From PALSA-612 sp963776735 (lineage in GTDB: Bacteria > Actinomycetota > Thermoleophilia > Gaiellales > Gaiellaceae), in contig CAVZNV010000021.1 in the NCBI GenBank assembly GCA_963776735.1, positions 186,001-250,000 of the forward strand: a stretch of DNA of 64,000 nucleotides, in the 5' to 3' direction. The translations under genes were made by a program, and so were the position numbers. The notes under the pieces were generated by a model, which was given only the letters and a program-made list of their open reading frames with translations, ran no database searches and had not been told where the DNA came from. Below are positions 24,219-31,634 of the stretch, one piece after another (position 1 is the stretch's first letter; the number at the start of each line of letters is the position of its first letter).

Positions 24219-24626
24219 TCAGGTGCTGATTCGTTCCCGGTCGCTCCAGTGGACGGTGAGCGCGAACAGGATGATCACGCTCAGCGCCAGCACGGCGAGC
24301 GACCAGAGCGGGTAGGCGGCGCTGCCGACGAAGGCGAGCTGGTGGATGATGCTGATCGCGACCGCGATGATCGCGAACCAACGTGCCCAGCTGGCTCCAC
24401 CCGTCAGGCCGAGGCCGCCCAGCAGCACCAGGATGCCCCACAAGAGCGTTATCCAGCCCCACGTCTTCGAGTCGAAGACGATGATCTGGTTGGCGCCCGT
24501 GATGCCGTAGAAGTAGCCGCCGCGGATGATCGCGATCAACCCCTCGAAGAAGTCGATCGCGCCCATGACGATCATGAGCAAGCCGGCAAAGCCGATCCAG
24601 CCGGCCCACGCGTTGTTGCTTGGCAC
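24219..24626 (-). CDS. four-helix membrane protein, DUF7144-like
   Basis: A 135-residue protein with four hydrophobic segments (IGFAGLLMIVMGAIDFFEGL, TLLWGILVLLGGLGL, FAIIAVAISIIHQLAFV, LWSLAVLALSVIILFALTV). The pattern, with FDSKTWGWI between helices 1 and 2 and AAYPLWSL before the last, fits a small actinobacterial membrane family of unknown function. The GTG start is fixed by a textbook ribosome site AGGAGGGA. It is convergent with the MFS gene and has no obvious partner. Confidence 0.8.
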   Translation of the reverse strand: MPSNNAWAGWIGFAGLLMIVMGAIDFFEGLIAIIRGGYFYGITGANQIIVFDSKTWGWITLLWGILVLLGGLGLTGGASWARWFAIIAVAISIIHQLAFVGSAAYPLWSLAVLALSVIILFALTVHWSDRERIST

Positions 24627-24703
24627 TTCTTCCCTCCTTTTCACAAGGCCCTTTGTTCCAAAGAGCACCCGCGAGGATACGGAGGGCGTCGGCCGCCGCC
24701 CGG

Positions 24704-25198
24704 TCAGGTTCCGGCTCGGCGGAGTCGGCGAAGCTGAACCGGGAGAAAGGCGAGGCACACGAGCTCGCGCGCCAGGATCGCGGCCGATGGGCGGCCAGAG
24801 GCGCCTTCGACGGAGAGCTGCACCGGCCGGTCGCGAAGTGCGGCCCGGAACAGGACGCGGGTGCGCCGCCGGTGCCAGCCGGAGGTGACGACTACGAGCT
24901 CGCCGGCCCGGAGCTCTTCCGCCGCGGCGACGACGTTGGCCGCGTTCTCGCCCGTGGACGCGGCTGTGCGGTCGCAGACGATCCTCGTCCCGTTCGCCGG
25001 CCATGCCGCCCGCATCAGGTCGGCCTCGGACGTTCCGGACGGATGGCGCGCCCAGCCGGAGAGGACGACGGCGTCGGCGTCGCCCGCCAGCTCGTGCGCG
25101 CGGGCGAGCCGCGATGCGCAGACCGGGTGGAGCCGCGCAGCGTTCCGGCCCGAGTAGCCGAGCACGGCGACGACGCGCGTCGGGCGAGTCTCAGCCAC
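24704..25198 (-). CDS. YdcF/DUF218-family protein
   Basis: A 164-residue DUF218 (YdcF/SanA-like) domain: VVAVLGYSGRNAARLHPVCASRLARA, ADAVVLSGWARHP, TGENAANVVAAAEEL and LVVVTSGWHRRRTRVLFRAAL. The Ser-Gly-x-x-x and the T-S-x-x-H/Y-R-R-R stretch are family hallmarks. These proteins have a Rossmann-like fold and are linked to envelope or vancomycin-sensitivity phenotypes, without a settled reaction. No transmembrane anchor is present here. The GTG start overlaps the glycosyltransferase 3' end by 8 bases, so the two form an operon, which supports an envelope role. Confidence 0.85.
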   Translation of the reverse strand: MAETRPTRVVAVLGYSGRNAARLHPVCASRLARAHELAGDADAVVLSGWARHPSGTSEADLMRAAWPANGTRIVCDRTAASTGENAANVVAAAEELRAGELVVVTSGWHRRRTRVLFRAALRDRPVQLSVEGASGRPSAAILARELVCLAFLPVQLRRLRRAGT

Positions 25199-25913
25199 CG
25201 CGCCTCCGGTGGCGGAGATAGCCCGCGGTGAGCAGCGTGCCGACGACGGTGAGGACGAGCCCGGCGGCCTTCTTCCCGCGCAGCTTCGACTCGCCGCCGG
25301 CGCGGTCGCGCATGTCGACCGGCACCTCCTCGACCTTGAGCCCTTCCTGGCTCAGCCGCAGGATCGCCTCGACCTCGGGCGCGCCGCTCGTGTACGGGCG
25401 TGCGAGCACGGGCAGCGCCTTCGCGTCGGCCGCGTACATGCCGCTTGTCGCGTCCTGGAACGGCCGCCCGAGCGCGACCGCCATCGAGCGGCGCAGCAGC
25501 CCGGTGCCGAGGCGGCGCGCGGGCGACGTCTTGTAGCGGAACTCCTCGTACCCGTCGCCGGACACGAAGCGCGATCCGACGGCGACGTCGCAGGCGCCGG
25601 ACGAGACGAGCTCGAGCAGGCGCCGCAGCTCAACCGGCGGATGCTGGCCGTCCGCGTCGACGCGCCCGCAGAGGTCGTAGCCGCGGTCGGCCGCGTACTG
25701 CCAGCCGGCGGCGATCCCGGCCTTGAGCCCGCGGTTCTCGCCGAACGAGAGGACCTCCGCGCCGTGCTCCCGTGCGACGTCGGCGGTGCGGTCGGTGGAG
25801 CCGTCGTCGACGACGAGGACGTCGGCGTCCGGGAGCTCCCGGTGGAGCTCGTCGAGGACGGCCGGCAGGTTCTGCTCCTCGTTCCAGGCCGGGACGAAGA
25901 CGAGCGTACGCAC
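25191..25913 (-). CDS. family 2 glycosyltransferase (polyprenol-phosphate mannose/glucose type)
   Basis: A 240-residue GT2 enzyme: LVFVPAWNEEQNLPAVLDEL at the N-terminus, VVDDGSTDRTAD (UDP/GDP contact), GRVDADGQHPP with the DxD metal site, and GSRFVSGDGYEEF. The C-terminus ends in one hydrophobic segment (AAGLVLTVVGTLLTAGYL), as in dolichol-phosphate mannosyltransferase-like proteins that charge a lipid carrier at the membrane. GTG 25913 is supported by a reverse-strand TACCCT exactly 7 bases upstream. It overlaps the YdcF-family gene, forming a two-gene operon. The donor sugar cannot be told. Confidence 0.88.
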   Translation of the reverse strand: MRTLVFVPAWNEEQNLPAVLDELHRELPDADVLVVDDGSTDRTADVAREHGAEVLSFGENRGLKAGIAAGWQYAADRGYDLCGRVDADGQHPPVELRRLLELVSSGACDVAVGSRFVSGDGYEEFRYKTSPARRLGTGLLRRSMAVALGRPFQDATSGMYAADAKALPVLARPYTSGAPEVEAILRLSQEGLKVEEVPVDMRDRAGGESKLRGKKAAGLVLTVVGTLLTAGYLRHRRRGG

Positions 25914-25920
25914 GCGTGTG

Positions 25921-25930
25921 AGGGTATCCT
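25921..25930. promoter_or_regulatory. overlapping divergent leaderless promoters
   Basis: Reverse TACCCT (25921-25926) is exactly 7 bases before GTG 25913; forward TATCCT (25925-25930) is exactly 7 bases before TTG 25938. The two hexamers share the central TA, so polymerase can occupy only one direction at a time. Confidence 0.6.
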
Positions 25931-25937
25931 CGGCGCC

Positions 25938-26378
25938 TTGCGCAGGCGGCTTCTCCTCGTTGCGGTGGCGGCGGCTCTCGTCGCGGTGCCGGCGAGTTCG
26001 GCGACGGTGCTGCCGGGGTTCCGCTCGCCGTCCGGGAACATCCGCTGCCTCGCCGCGCCCGGTCCGCCGGCCTACCTGTGGTGCTCGATCGGGAAGGCGG
26101 ACTATGCGAAGAAGCTGACGGCCTACTGCGCGCAGCCGCGGATCGGCGTCGACTGGGCCGGCTTCACACTCGGCGCGCGGTCGAAGGGCTCGGTCGCGTG
26201 CTCGGGCGGGACCATGTACGACCCGGCGACGCAGCACCTGCACGTGATCACGCTCGCGTACGGCAAGACGTGGCGCAGCGGTGCGTTCACGTGCCTGTCG
26301 CAGAGCGTCGGCGTGACGTGCCGCAACAGGGCCGGCCATGGCCTGTTCGTGTCGCGGGAGTCGTACCGCGTCTTCTAG
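25938..26378 (+). CDS. secreted Cys-containing protein, DUF6636-like
   Basis: A 146-residue exported protein: signal peptide (RRRLLLVAVAAALVAVPASSA) then LPGFRSPSGNIRCLAA, the opening pattern of a small actinobacterial secreted family. Six Cys residues (IRC, LWC, AYC, VAC, FTC, VTC) suggest three disulfides, and the C-terminal half repeats a beta pattern (SGAFTCLSQSVGVTCRNRAGHGLFVSRESYRVF). No catalytic motif. The TTG start is unusual but is backed by TATCCT seven bases upstream. Convergent with 26379-26795, with stop codons next to each other. Confidence 0.8.
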   Translation: MRRRLLLVAVAAALVAVPASSATVLPGFRSPSGNIRCLAAPGPPAYLWCSIGKADYAKKLTAYCAQPRIGVDWAGFTLGARSKGSVACSGGTMYDPATQHLHVITLAYGKTWRSGAFTCLSQSVGVTCRNRAGHGLFVSRESYRVF

Positions 26379-26795
26379 CTACTCCTGGATGTGGACGTCG
26401 AGCGTGAGATCGGTCGCGCCGTGCCAAACGCCGGCGCCGCCCGTCGCTTTGTGTGAGAGGACGTGCACGCGGAGGTACGCGTACGCGCTCGCGTACTCGT
26501 TCCCGCCGAGGAAGTGATGCGTCGACCAGAACCCGTACGTGGTGATCGTCGCCGGGAACTCCTCGACGGCGCCCTGGTACACCACGAGGTCGCCGCGCCC
26601 GGTCGCCTGTTTCGCTCCCCAGCCGTGCCAGCGCGTGTGGTCGATCCCCTCGACGCCGGCGCGTCGCCGTGTCCGGCAGAACCCGGTCGGCTTGTACATC
26701 CAGCCGTAGTGGTTGGCGTAGGGGTATTTCGGTGAGTCGCAGCCGATCACCGGGAAGCGTGTGGCGTCGCGAGCGGCGGACGCCGGGCTGCCCAC
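26379..26795 (-). CDS. secreted hypothetical protein
   Basis: A protein of at least 138 residues. From the first conventional start (GTG 26795) it begins inside what looks like a signal peptide: the open frame upstream encodes GVLVVTLIALLVGSPASA, ideal for export, but contains no ATG, GTG or TTG before it enters the end of the upstream gene. A CTG start near 26810 is possible. The mature part is rich in Tyr, His and Gly (YANHYGWMYKPTGFCRTRR, HTRWHGWGAKQATGRGDLVVY, FWSTHHFLGGNEYASAYAYL), with two Cys. Family not recognised. It follows the polyproline protein gene closely and is probably co-transcribed. Confidence 0.65.
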   Translation of the reverse strand: MGSPASAARDATRFPVIGCDSPKYPYANHYGWMYKPTGFCRTRRRAGVEGIDHTRWHGWGAKQATGRGDLVVYQGAVEEFPATITTYGFWSTHHFLGGNEYASAYAYLRVHVLSHKATGGAGVWHGATDLTLDVHIQE

Positions 26796-26829
26796 GAGCA
26801 GTGCGATCAGGGTGACGACAAGGACGCCG

Positions 26830-27954
26830 TTAGCGGTGTAACAGCAGCGCAGAGCAACTCCGTTTGCTCTTGTTTCCGGACGGGTCAGTCGAGGTGACGC
26901 AGAACCTGACGGGGGTGACGATCCGCGAGGGAACCGGGTACTTCACGTGATAGCGGACGCCGGAGACGCTGGCCGAGAGGATCGTCGTCGCAGACCAGAC
27001 GCGCGTCGAGCGTGAGAACACCTCGATGTGGTCGCGCGTTCTCCCGCTGTTGTCGGAGACGAAGTAGTGCAGCAGCGCCCCATGGCCGAACTGGCCGGTC
27101 GACGTGACCGTGCGCACGTGCGGAGGTGTGCGATCGGGCCGGGGAGGCGGTGGCGGCGGCGGCGGCGGTGGTGGCGGTGGCGGCGGCGGCGGCGGTGGTG
27201 GCGGCGGGGGAGGCGGCGGTGGCGGCGGCGGTGGTGGGGGAGGCGGCGGTGGCGGGGGCGGCGCGCCGCCGGAGAGCTGGTAGTTGAAGGAGCTCGTCAC
27301 GTCGATGTCCTGCGGTCCCCCCGGCGTGTAGATCGTGCCGACGTAGAAGTTGAACCCCGCGCCGATGCCGATCTCGTTCGCGTTGATCCCTGCGAAGTCG
27401 AACGGCGGAGAAGCGTTGCATGCGCCCTGGAGGCTGCTGCTGCCGATGACGTCGTAGCTGCTGCCGTTCCAGTGGAGGAGCGCGATCGTCTGACTCGACC
27501 CGTCGATCCCGATCGCGTAATCCGTCCCCGTTCCCGGGTAACCGGTGTTGGGATTCTGGTCGACGTCCATCGATACCGACATGAAGTCGCCCGAGCCGAC
27601 GCACGCCCTGTTCGCGTACTGGACGCCGAAGCCGAGGTTCCTCGACGCGTCGTCCGCGACGGCGACCGTGGCGATGTCCGGCGCCAGGCCCGAGTCGCCG
27701 GTCGGATCCGTGTAGGTCGCGTTGGCCTGCGCGAACGTCGACTGAGGTGAGTCGGTCATCTGTTGGCGGGCGCCCCAGTCGACGGTCAGCGGAGCGAACG
27801 CCTGGTGAATAGCGCCGAGCTCGTAGACGCGTGCCTGCCGGCTCGTTGCGGCCGTGGCCGAACCCGTCGAGCCGAGGAACAACAACGCGAGCAGGGCGAG
27901 CAACGCCGGGTATCTCACGTCCAAACGATTCGCGCGCAGCGCGGCCTGCCGCAT
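26830..27954 (-). CDS. secreted protein with a 40-proline linker
   Basis: A 374-residue exported protein. The N-terminus has a signal peptide (YPALLALLALLFLGSTGSATA). Residues about 60-230 form a domain with acidic Asp-rich turns (YTDPTGDSGLAPDIATVAV, DVDQNPNTGYPGTGTDYAIGID), resembling beta-sandwich domains of secreted hydrolases. An uninterrupted run of 40 Pro (coded at 27142-27261) leads to a C-terminal domain with RTPPHVRTVTSTG, HYFVSDNSGRTRDHIEVFS and two Cys, like an Ig-type repeat. Polyproline would act as a rigid spacer through the wall and should demand EF-P for translation. ATG 27954 follows AGGGAGGAGC. Function unknown. Confidence 0.78.
   Translation of the reverse strand: MRQAALRANRLDVRYPALLALLALLFLGSTGSATAATSRQARVYELGAIHQAFAPLTVDWGARQQMTDSPQSTFAQANATYTDPTGDSGLAPDIATVAVADDASRNLGFGVQYANRACVGSGDFMSVSMDVDQNPNTGYPGTGTDYAIGIDGSSQTIALLHWNGSSYDVIGSSSLQGACNASPPFDFAGINANEIGIGAGFNFYVGTIYTPGGPQDIDVTSSFNYQLSGGAPPPPPPPPPPPPPPPPPPPPPPPPPPPPPPPPPPPPPPPPRPDRTPPHVRTVTSTGQFGHGALLHYFVSDNSGRTRDHIEVFSRSTRVWSATTILSASVSGVRYHVKYPVPSRIVTPVRFCVTSTDPSGNKSKRSCSALLLHR
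27142..27261 (-). repeat. CCN triplet array coding for 40 consecutive prolines
   Basis: Forty in-frame CCN codons in a row on the reverse strand, using all four proline codons in an irregular order (CCG most, then CCA, CCC, CCT). The irregularity limits slippage, suggesting the run is maintained by selection on the protein. Confidence 0.9.
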
Positions 27955-28079
27955 GCTCCTCCCTGTCCACCGGTTTCTCGGCACGACCCTCTCGCAGTCG
28001 TGACCGGAAGTCAACTCCTGCGTGGGACGTGAGTAGAGGATCGACCGCGTAACGACGCCCTTGTGGGCTCTAGCTGAGG

Positions 28080-28166
28080 CGGCGGGGCTGGGATTCGAAC
28101 CCAGGGTGCCCGTGAAGGCACAACGGTTTTCAAGACCGCCCCGTTCGACCGCTCCGGCACCCCGCC
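28080..28166 (-). tRNA. tRNA-Ser(TGA)
   Basis: Class II tRNA on the reverse strand: acceptor GGCGGGG / CCCCGCC with discriminator G, anticodon loop CTTGAAA (TGA), long variable arm GTGCCTTCACGGGCAC and T arm CTGGGTTCGAATCCCAG. It decodes UCN codons. It gives the intact comparison for the broken tRNA-Ser(CGA) at 993-1033. Confidence 0.95.
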
Positions 28167-28264
28167 GCGGCCGAAGCGTATCCGGGGATCTAGCCAACCT
28201 CAGAACGAACGCCAATGGCGCCGATGCAAACGTTCGCTCCTGATGTCGTCGAACCAGGTCCTCG

Positions 28265-28930
28265 CTAGGCGGGATGGCGGATCATGAAGTCGCGGACGTC
28301 GCGGAGCAGCGATGCGACCTGACGTTCGTCATAGCGGTCGTAGTGTCCGTGAGCGGCGTCGTTTCTGAGGCCAAGCCAGGCCGTAACGCCTTTCTGCTGG
28401 AGGGTGTTATAGGCGTCAGCCTTCACTAGGCCGGCATTCACGACATCTGATTTGAGAGGTTTGCCCGATGCCTCGACTACAGCCACCCCTGACTTTTCGG
28501 CGAGCTTGCGGAGATGCTCCTCCAGAGTGGATCCGATAATGACTGCCGCCGCGTCTTTGTAACCACTCGAAAGCAAGTGCTCTGCCATGTCGAGGAAGTC
28601 GGAAAAAACTGCCGCGTGCACGAGCTCGATCGCGGACCGCATATAGCCGTTGGCAATGTCTGTCCTAAGCGCTCGAAGTGCACCCTCATATGCTTGCAAG
28701 CGATGGCCCACGAACTTTGAGTTGGAGCCGAGGTCGATCGAATCTGGGCGATAGGCAGATTTCGGAGGGGTCAACCGATCGAGAGCCGCGGTCGCAAGCG
28801 TTGCCAATTCAGTGAGCTTGCTACTGCCGAGATCAGAGAGGTCGTCGTACTTCGCTGAAGCTCTAGCGGCTCCGATCTGCTCGAGGACGGAGTCAATCTG
28901 TGTAATCGCTCTCTCTTCGAGGCTGTCCAT
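28265..28930 (-). CDS. HEPN-like helical protein of probable foreign origin
   Basis: A 221-residue, mostly helical protein. The N-terminal part looks coiled (EERAITQIDSVLEQIGAARAS). The C-terminal half has HAAVFSDFLDMAEHLLSSGYKDAAAVIIGSTLEEHLRKLAE and GLRNDAAHGHYDRY, where R-N-D-A-A-H fits the Arg-x(3-6)-His motif of HEPN domains (RNase toxins, antiphage effectors and nucleic-acid adaptors). No nucleotidyltransferase or antitoxin gene is adjacent. Its codon use is clearly less G/C-biased than the neighbours, and it sits 98 bases from tRNA-Ser(TGA), so lateral acquisition is likely. TACGAT lies 12 bases before ATG 28930. Catalytic activity is inference. Confidence 0.7.
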   Translation of the reverse strand: MDSLEERAITQIDSVLEQIGAARASAKYDDLSDLGSSKLTELATLATAALDRLTPPKSAYRPDSIDLGSNSKFVGHRLQAYEGALRALRTDIANGYMRSAIELVHAAVFSDFLDMAEHLLSSGYKDAAAVIIGSTLEEHLRKLAEKSGVAVVEASGKPLKSDVVNAGLVKADAYNTLQQKGVTAWLGLRNDAAHGHYDRYDERQVASLLRDVRDFMIRHPA

Positions 28931-29030
28931 GCGGGTTGCCCCATCGTAGTTCCGAGGCGGCTGGGTTTGTCGAGGGACGCCCTGGTGTTTCCATCCGGAG
29001 ACCGCGCGCGGGTCACGTAACGTCCGCTGC

Positions 29031-29327
29031 GTGTTCGCGCGGATGCACACGCTCGGGACGACTCCCGACGGTCACGACCGTGGGCTCGAGCTGCTCGACG
29101 AGATCCTGCCCTGGCTCCGGGACAGCACCGGCTACCGCGGGATCGTGCGGCTCTCGACGCCCGACCGGTCGAAGACCGTCGTGATCACGCTCTGGGCCGA
29201 CGAGGCGGCGATGCTCGAGTCGGCCGAGGCGGGCCGCGGCCTGGGTGAGCTGGCCGCCGAGGCGTCCGGCTCGAAGCGCCTCGCGCTCGAGGACTACGAA
29301 GTCACGTTCGTCGACCTGACGGCGTAG
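29031..29327 (+). CDS. small ferredoxin-fold (ABM-like) protein
   Basis: A 98-residue protein with the strand-helix-helix-strand order of dimeric alpha/beta barrel proteins: FARMHTLGTTPDG, a helix ELLDEILPWLRDSTGY, the strands GIVRLSTPDRSKTVVITLWADEAAMLESAEA and a final YEVTFVDLTA. This matches stress-response or antibiotic-biosynthesis-monooxygenase-type domains, whose members vary from enzymes to structural homologues. The GTG start is supported by TAACGT exactly 7 bases upstream (29018-29023). It is followed by a GC hairpin terminator. Single gene; role unknown. Confidence 0.72.
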   Translation: MFARMHTLGTTPDGHDRGLELLDEILPWLRDSTGYRGIVRLSTPDRSKTVVITLWADEAAMLESAEAGRGLGELAAEASGSKRLALEDYEVTFVDLTA

Positions 29328-29333
29328 AGCCGA

Positions 29334-29356
29334 GCCCGGCCCGAGCGGGGCCGGGC
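29334..29356. terminator. GC hairpin between convergent genes
   Basis: GCCCGGCCC (29334-29342) pairs with GGGCCGGGC (29348-29356) around a 5-base loop, between the ends of the ABM-like and CHRD genes. Confidence 0.65.
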
Positions 29357-29367
29357 CCGAGCGGCGA

Positions 29368-29808
29368 TCAGCCGTGAACCTGGCCGCGGATTTCTCCGGG
29401 GGCGTTCTTGACGGTGTGCACGTTGACGTACGTGTCGCCCGCTTTCAGCTCGTTCACGATCGACTTGGAGACGACGGCAGTGCCGGTGACGCCCGACTTA
29501 CACGGGCCGCAGAGCGGCACGATGACCGGGCCGGCCTTCCCCTTCTTGCCGAGGTGGATGTGCGCGGCGGTCGCGCTGCCGGTCAGGCGCTTGAAGGTCA
29601 GCTTCCAGGAGAGCTTCGAGCCCGACAGCGTCGCCGTGAACGTTCCGCTTGCCAGCACGGAGACGCCATTCGGCTTCGGCACCTCGGCGCCGCGGTTGAG
29701 CGACGCCCTGAACCGGTCGTTGCGCGCGCTCGTTGCACCTGCCAACGCGGCGTACGCGCCGACGCCGGCGCAGACCACGAGCACGAGTGCCAGTGTCCGT
29801 TTGAGCAT
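29368..29808 (-). CDS. secreted CHRD-domain protein
   Basis: A 146-residue exported protein with a signal peptide (LALVLVVCAGVGAYAALAGA) and one CHRD domain: FRASLNRGAEVPKPNG, ASGTFTATLSGSKLSWKLTF, TAAHIHLGKKGKAGPVIVPLC and the family ending YVNVHTVKNAPGEIRGQVHG. CHRD domains are known from chordin and many bacterial surface proteins; their bacterial role is not settled. A second, diverged CHRD protein is encoded at 52837-53241, next to a molybdoenzyme. Two Cys (LCGPC) lie in the middle. The gene appears monocistronic. Confidence 0.87.
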   Translation of the reverse strand: MLKRTLALVLVVCAGVGAYAALAGATSARNDRFRASLNRGAEVPKPNGVSVLASGTFTATLSGSKLSWKLTFKRLTGSATAAHIHLGKKGKAGPVIVPLCGPCKSGVTGTAVVSKSIVNELKAGDTYVNVHTVKNAPGEIRGQVHG

Positions 29809-29846
29809 GGAACCCCCTTCGATCGTTGGTGGACGTTCATTCGCGT

Positions 29847-31589
29847 CTAGACCCGGGTCGGTTTGCCGTGGGCGATCGGCCCGGCCCCTGCGCACGGTGC
29901 GCTCGCGCGACGGTAGATCGCGTACGGCCGGCGCCAAAGCGCGAGCCGGTACGCCGGGGAGCGTATCGCCCGGAGCAGCGGGTCGCTCGAAGGGTAGTAG
30001 TCCGAACGCCCGGTGTGACGGGTGTACGGAATCCGTCGCATCAGCACGACCACGTCCGGGTAGCCGCGGCCGCGGTAGTAACGCAGCAACTCGTCCTGGT
30101 AGGGCTTCTGGAGCTGTGGCGCGACCGTCGCGACCCAGGCACCGTTCGTGTCCGGCCGCGCCTCGGAGAGGAGGTAGCCGGCAGGGAAGTCGTCGAAGAA
30201 GAGGATCGTGCAGGTCGATTCGTACCGCTCCAGATCGTGCTGGAGCAGGTCGATCCAGGTCCGCTTCCACTGCGTCGTCGCGAGGCCGGCGTAGGGACCG
30301 CTCTGCACGCGGGCGGAGAGCGCGGAGAGGTTGCTGTCGCGATAGACGGGGATCGTGTCCGACCAGACGAGCAGGCCGAGCACGACCAGCGCGGGCGCGA
30401 GCGCGCGCAGGTCGACGCGGCGGATCGCGTCCTCGAACGCCCAGACGAGGAAGACCGTGGCCACAATCGCTGCCGGGAAGCCGCCGACGCCGAAGTTGAC
30501 TGCGCCGTTCGCGCTCGAATACGCAGTCGTCGCGCCGGCCACGAAGCTCGGAAGCCAGACCGCGAGGAAGAGCAGCTTCGCTCCGGGCCGGCGCCGGACG
30601 AGCACGAACAGAGCCGGCGCGAGCCAGCCGAGATGCGCGGCGAAGTTCAGCGACGTCGTGAAGAACGTGACGCGCGGTGGCAGGACGAGCAGCGGGAGCA
30701 CGGCGAGCGCCAGGACAGCTGCTCCACGCGCATATCGCCACGCGAGCCAGAGGAAGGCGACTGCGAGGAGGAGCGCCCACCAGTGCGGGAACGACCGCTC
30801 CGTCTGGTGGTAGATCAGGCGCAACTTGCCGGTGCCGCCCGCCTGGCCGAGGAACTCGCTCGAGTGCCGGTAGTCCCCCTCGACCGTCGCGAAGCCGGCC
30901 GACGCGGCCACTCCGGCGAGGCCGAGAAGGGGCAGAACGAGCGCGACGGCGCCCTGCTCGAGCGCCTCGCGCAGCCGGTGCCCGCGCGCGAGCACGACCC
31001 GGATCCCGACGCATACGGCCACGGGAATCAGCAGCGGCGGGTAGGCGAACGCCGCCAGCCCGAGGCACGTAGCCGACCCGAGCCGCGATGCGCGTGCACG
31101 GGGATCGACGAGCGGCCTGACACCGAGGAAGCAGCCGGCGGTCAAGAGCGCGCTCCCCACCGAGTCGTAGCTGAGGCTGTGGATCGTGAACGGCACGAAC
31201 ACGACCGCGGCCAGTGCCATCGTCAGCGCGACCCCCCGGCCGAGAAAGAGCCGCAGTGACCGGTAGACGGCACCGGCGACGAGCAGCGAGAGCAGGAACT
31301 CCAGGTGCCGCACGAACAGGACGATCCCGGTCAGGCCGGCGACGGCGTAGTACGCGCGGACGAACGGATAGAGCAGGATCGCCGTCGTCTGCTGCGTGAC
31401 GCTCGTCTCGTCGACGAACGGCTTGGCGCCGAGCGCGAAGCGGTACGGAACGGCCACGTAGAACGACTCGTCGGTGAAGTCGACGCCGTACCAGATCCGC
31501 CAGTAGGTGATCGCGACGACGACGGCCGCGATCGCGGCGATCGCGCCGTTCATGCCTGCCGACAGCCGCCGTCCACGTCTGTCGAGCAA
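29847..31589 (-). CDS. GT-C-like multi-pass membrane protein (paralogue 1)
   Basis: A 580-residue membrane protein with about ten hydrophobic helices. After the first helix comes YGVDFTDESFYVAVPYRFALGAKPFVDETS: the acidic D-x-x-D-E in the first outer loop is the catalytic signature of GT-C glycosyltransferases using lipid-linked sugars. A soluble C-terminal part has FFDDFPAGYLLSEARPDTNG. The protein is closely similar throughout to the next gene (31635-33320), a tandem duplication. The TTG start 31589 has TAGCCT exactly 7 bases upstream; ATG 31553 is an alternative. Enzyme class is inferred from topology and motif; donor and acceptor are unknown. Confidence 0.75.
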   Translation of the reverse strand: MLDRRGRRLSAGMNGAIAAIAAVVVAITYWRIWYGVDFTDESFYVAVPYRFALGAKPFVDETSVTQQTTAILLYPFVRAYYAVAGLTGIVLFVRHLEFLLSLLVAGAVYRSLRLFLGRGVALTMALAAVVFVPFTIHSLSYDSVGSALLTAGCFLGVRPLVDPRARASRLGSATCLGLAAFAYPPLLIPVAVCVGIRVVLARGHRLREALEQGAVALVLPLLGLAGVAASAGFATVEGDYRHSSEFLGQAGGTGKLRLIYHQTERSFPHWWALLLAVAFLWLAWRYARGAAVLALAVLPLLVLPPRVTFFTTSLNFAAHLGWLAPALFVLVRRRPGAKLLFLAVWLPSFVAGATTAYSSANGAVNFGVGGFPAAIVATVFLVWAFEDAIRRVDLRALAPALVVLGLLVWSDTIPVYRDSNLSALSARVQSGPYAGLATTQWKRTWIDLLQHDLERYESTCTILFFDDFPAGYLLSEARPDTNGAWVATVAPQLQKPYQDELLRYYRGRGYPDVVVLMRRIPYTRHTGRSDYYPSSDPLLRAIRSPAYRLALWRRPYAIYRRASAPCAGAGPIAHGKPTRV

Positions 31590-31634
31590 CCACCGGAGGC
31601 TAGCTCGACGCGCATGAACGCCCGATGAAGCTCG

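Noticed and set aside
27142..27261. CRISPR or non-coding microsatellite
   Set aside because: It is an in-frame proline run within a well-supported secreted protein.
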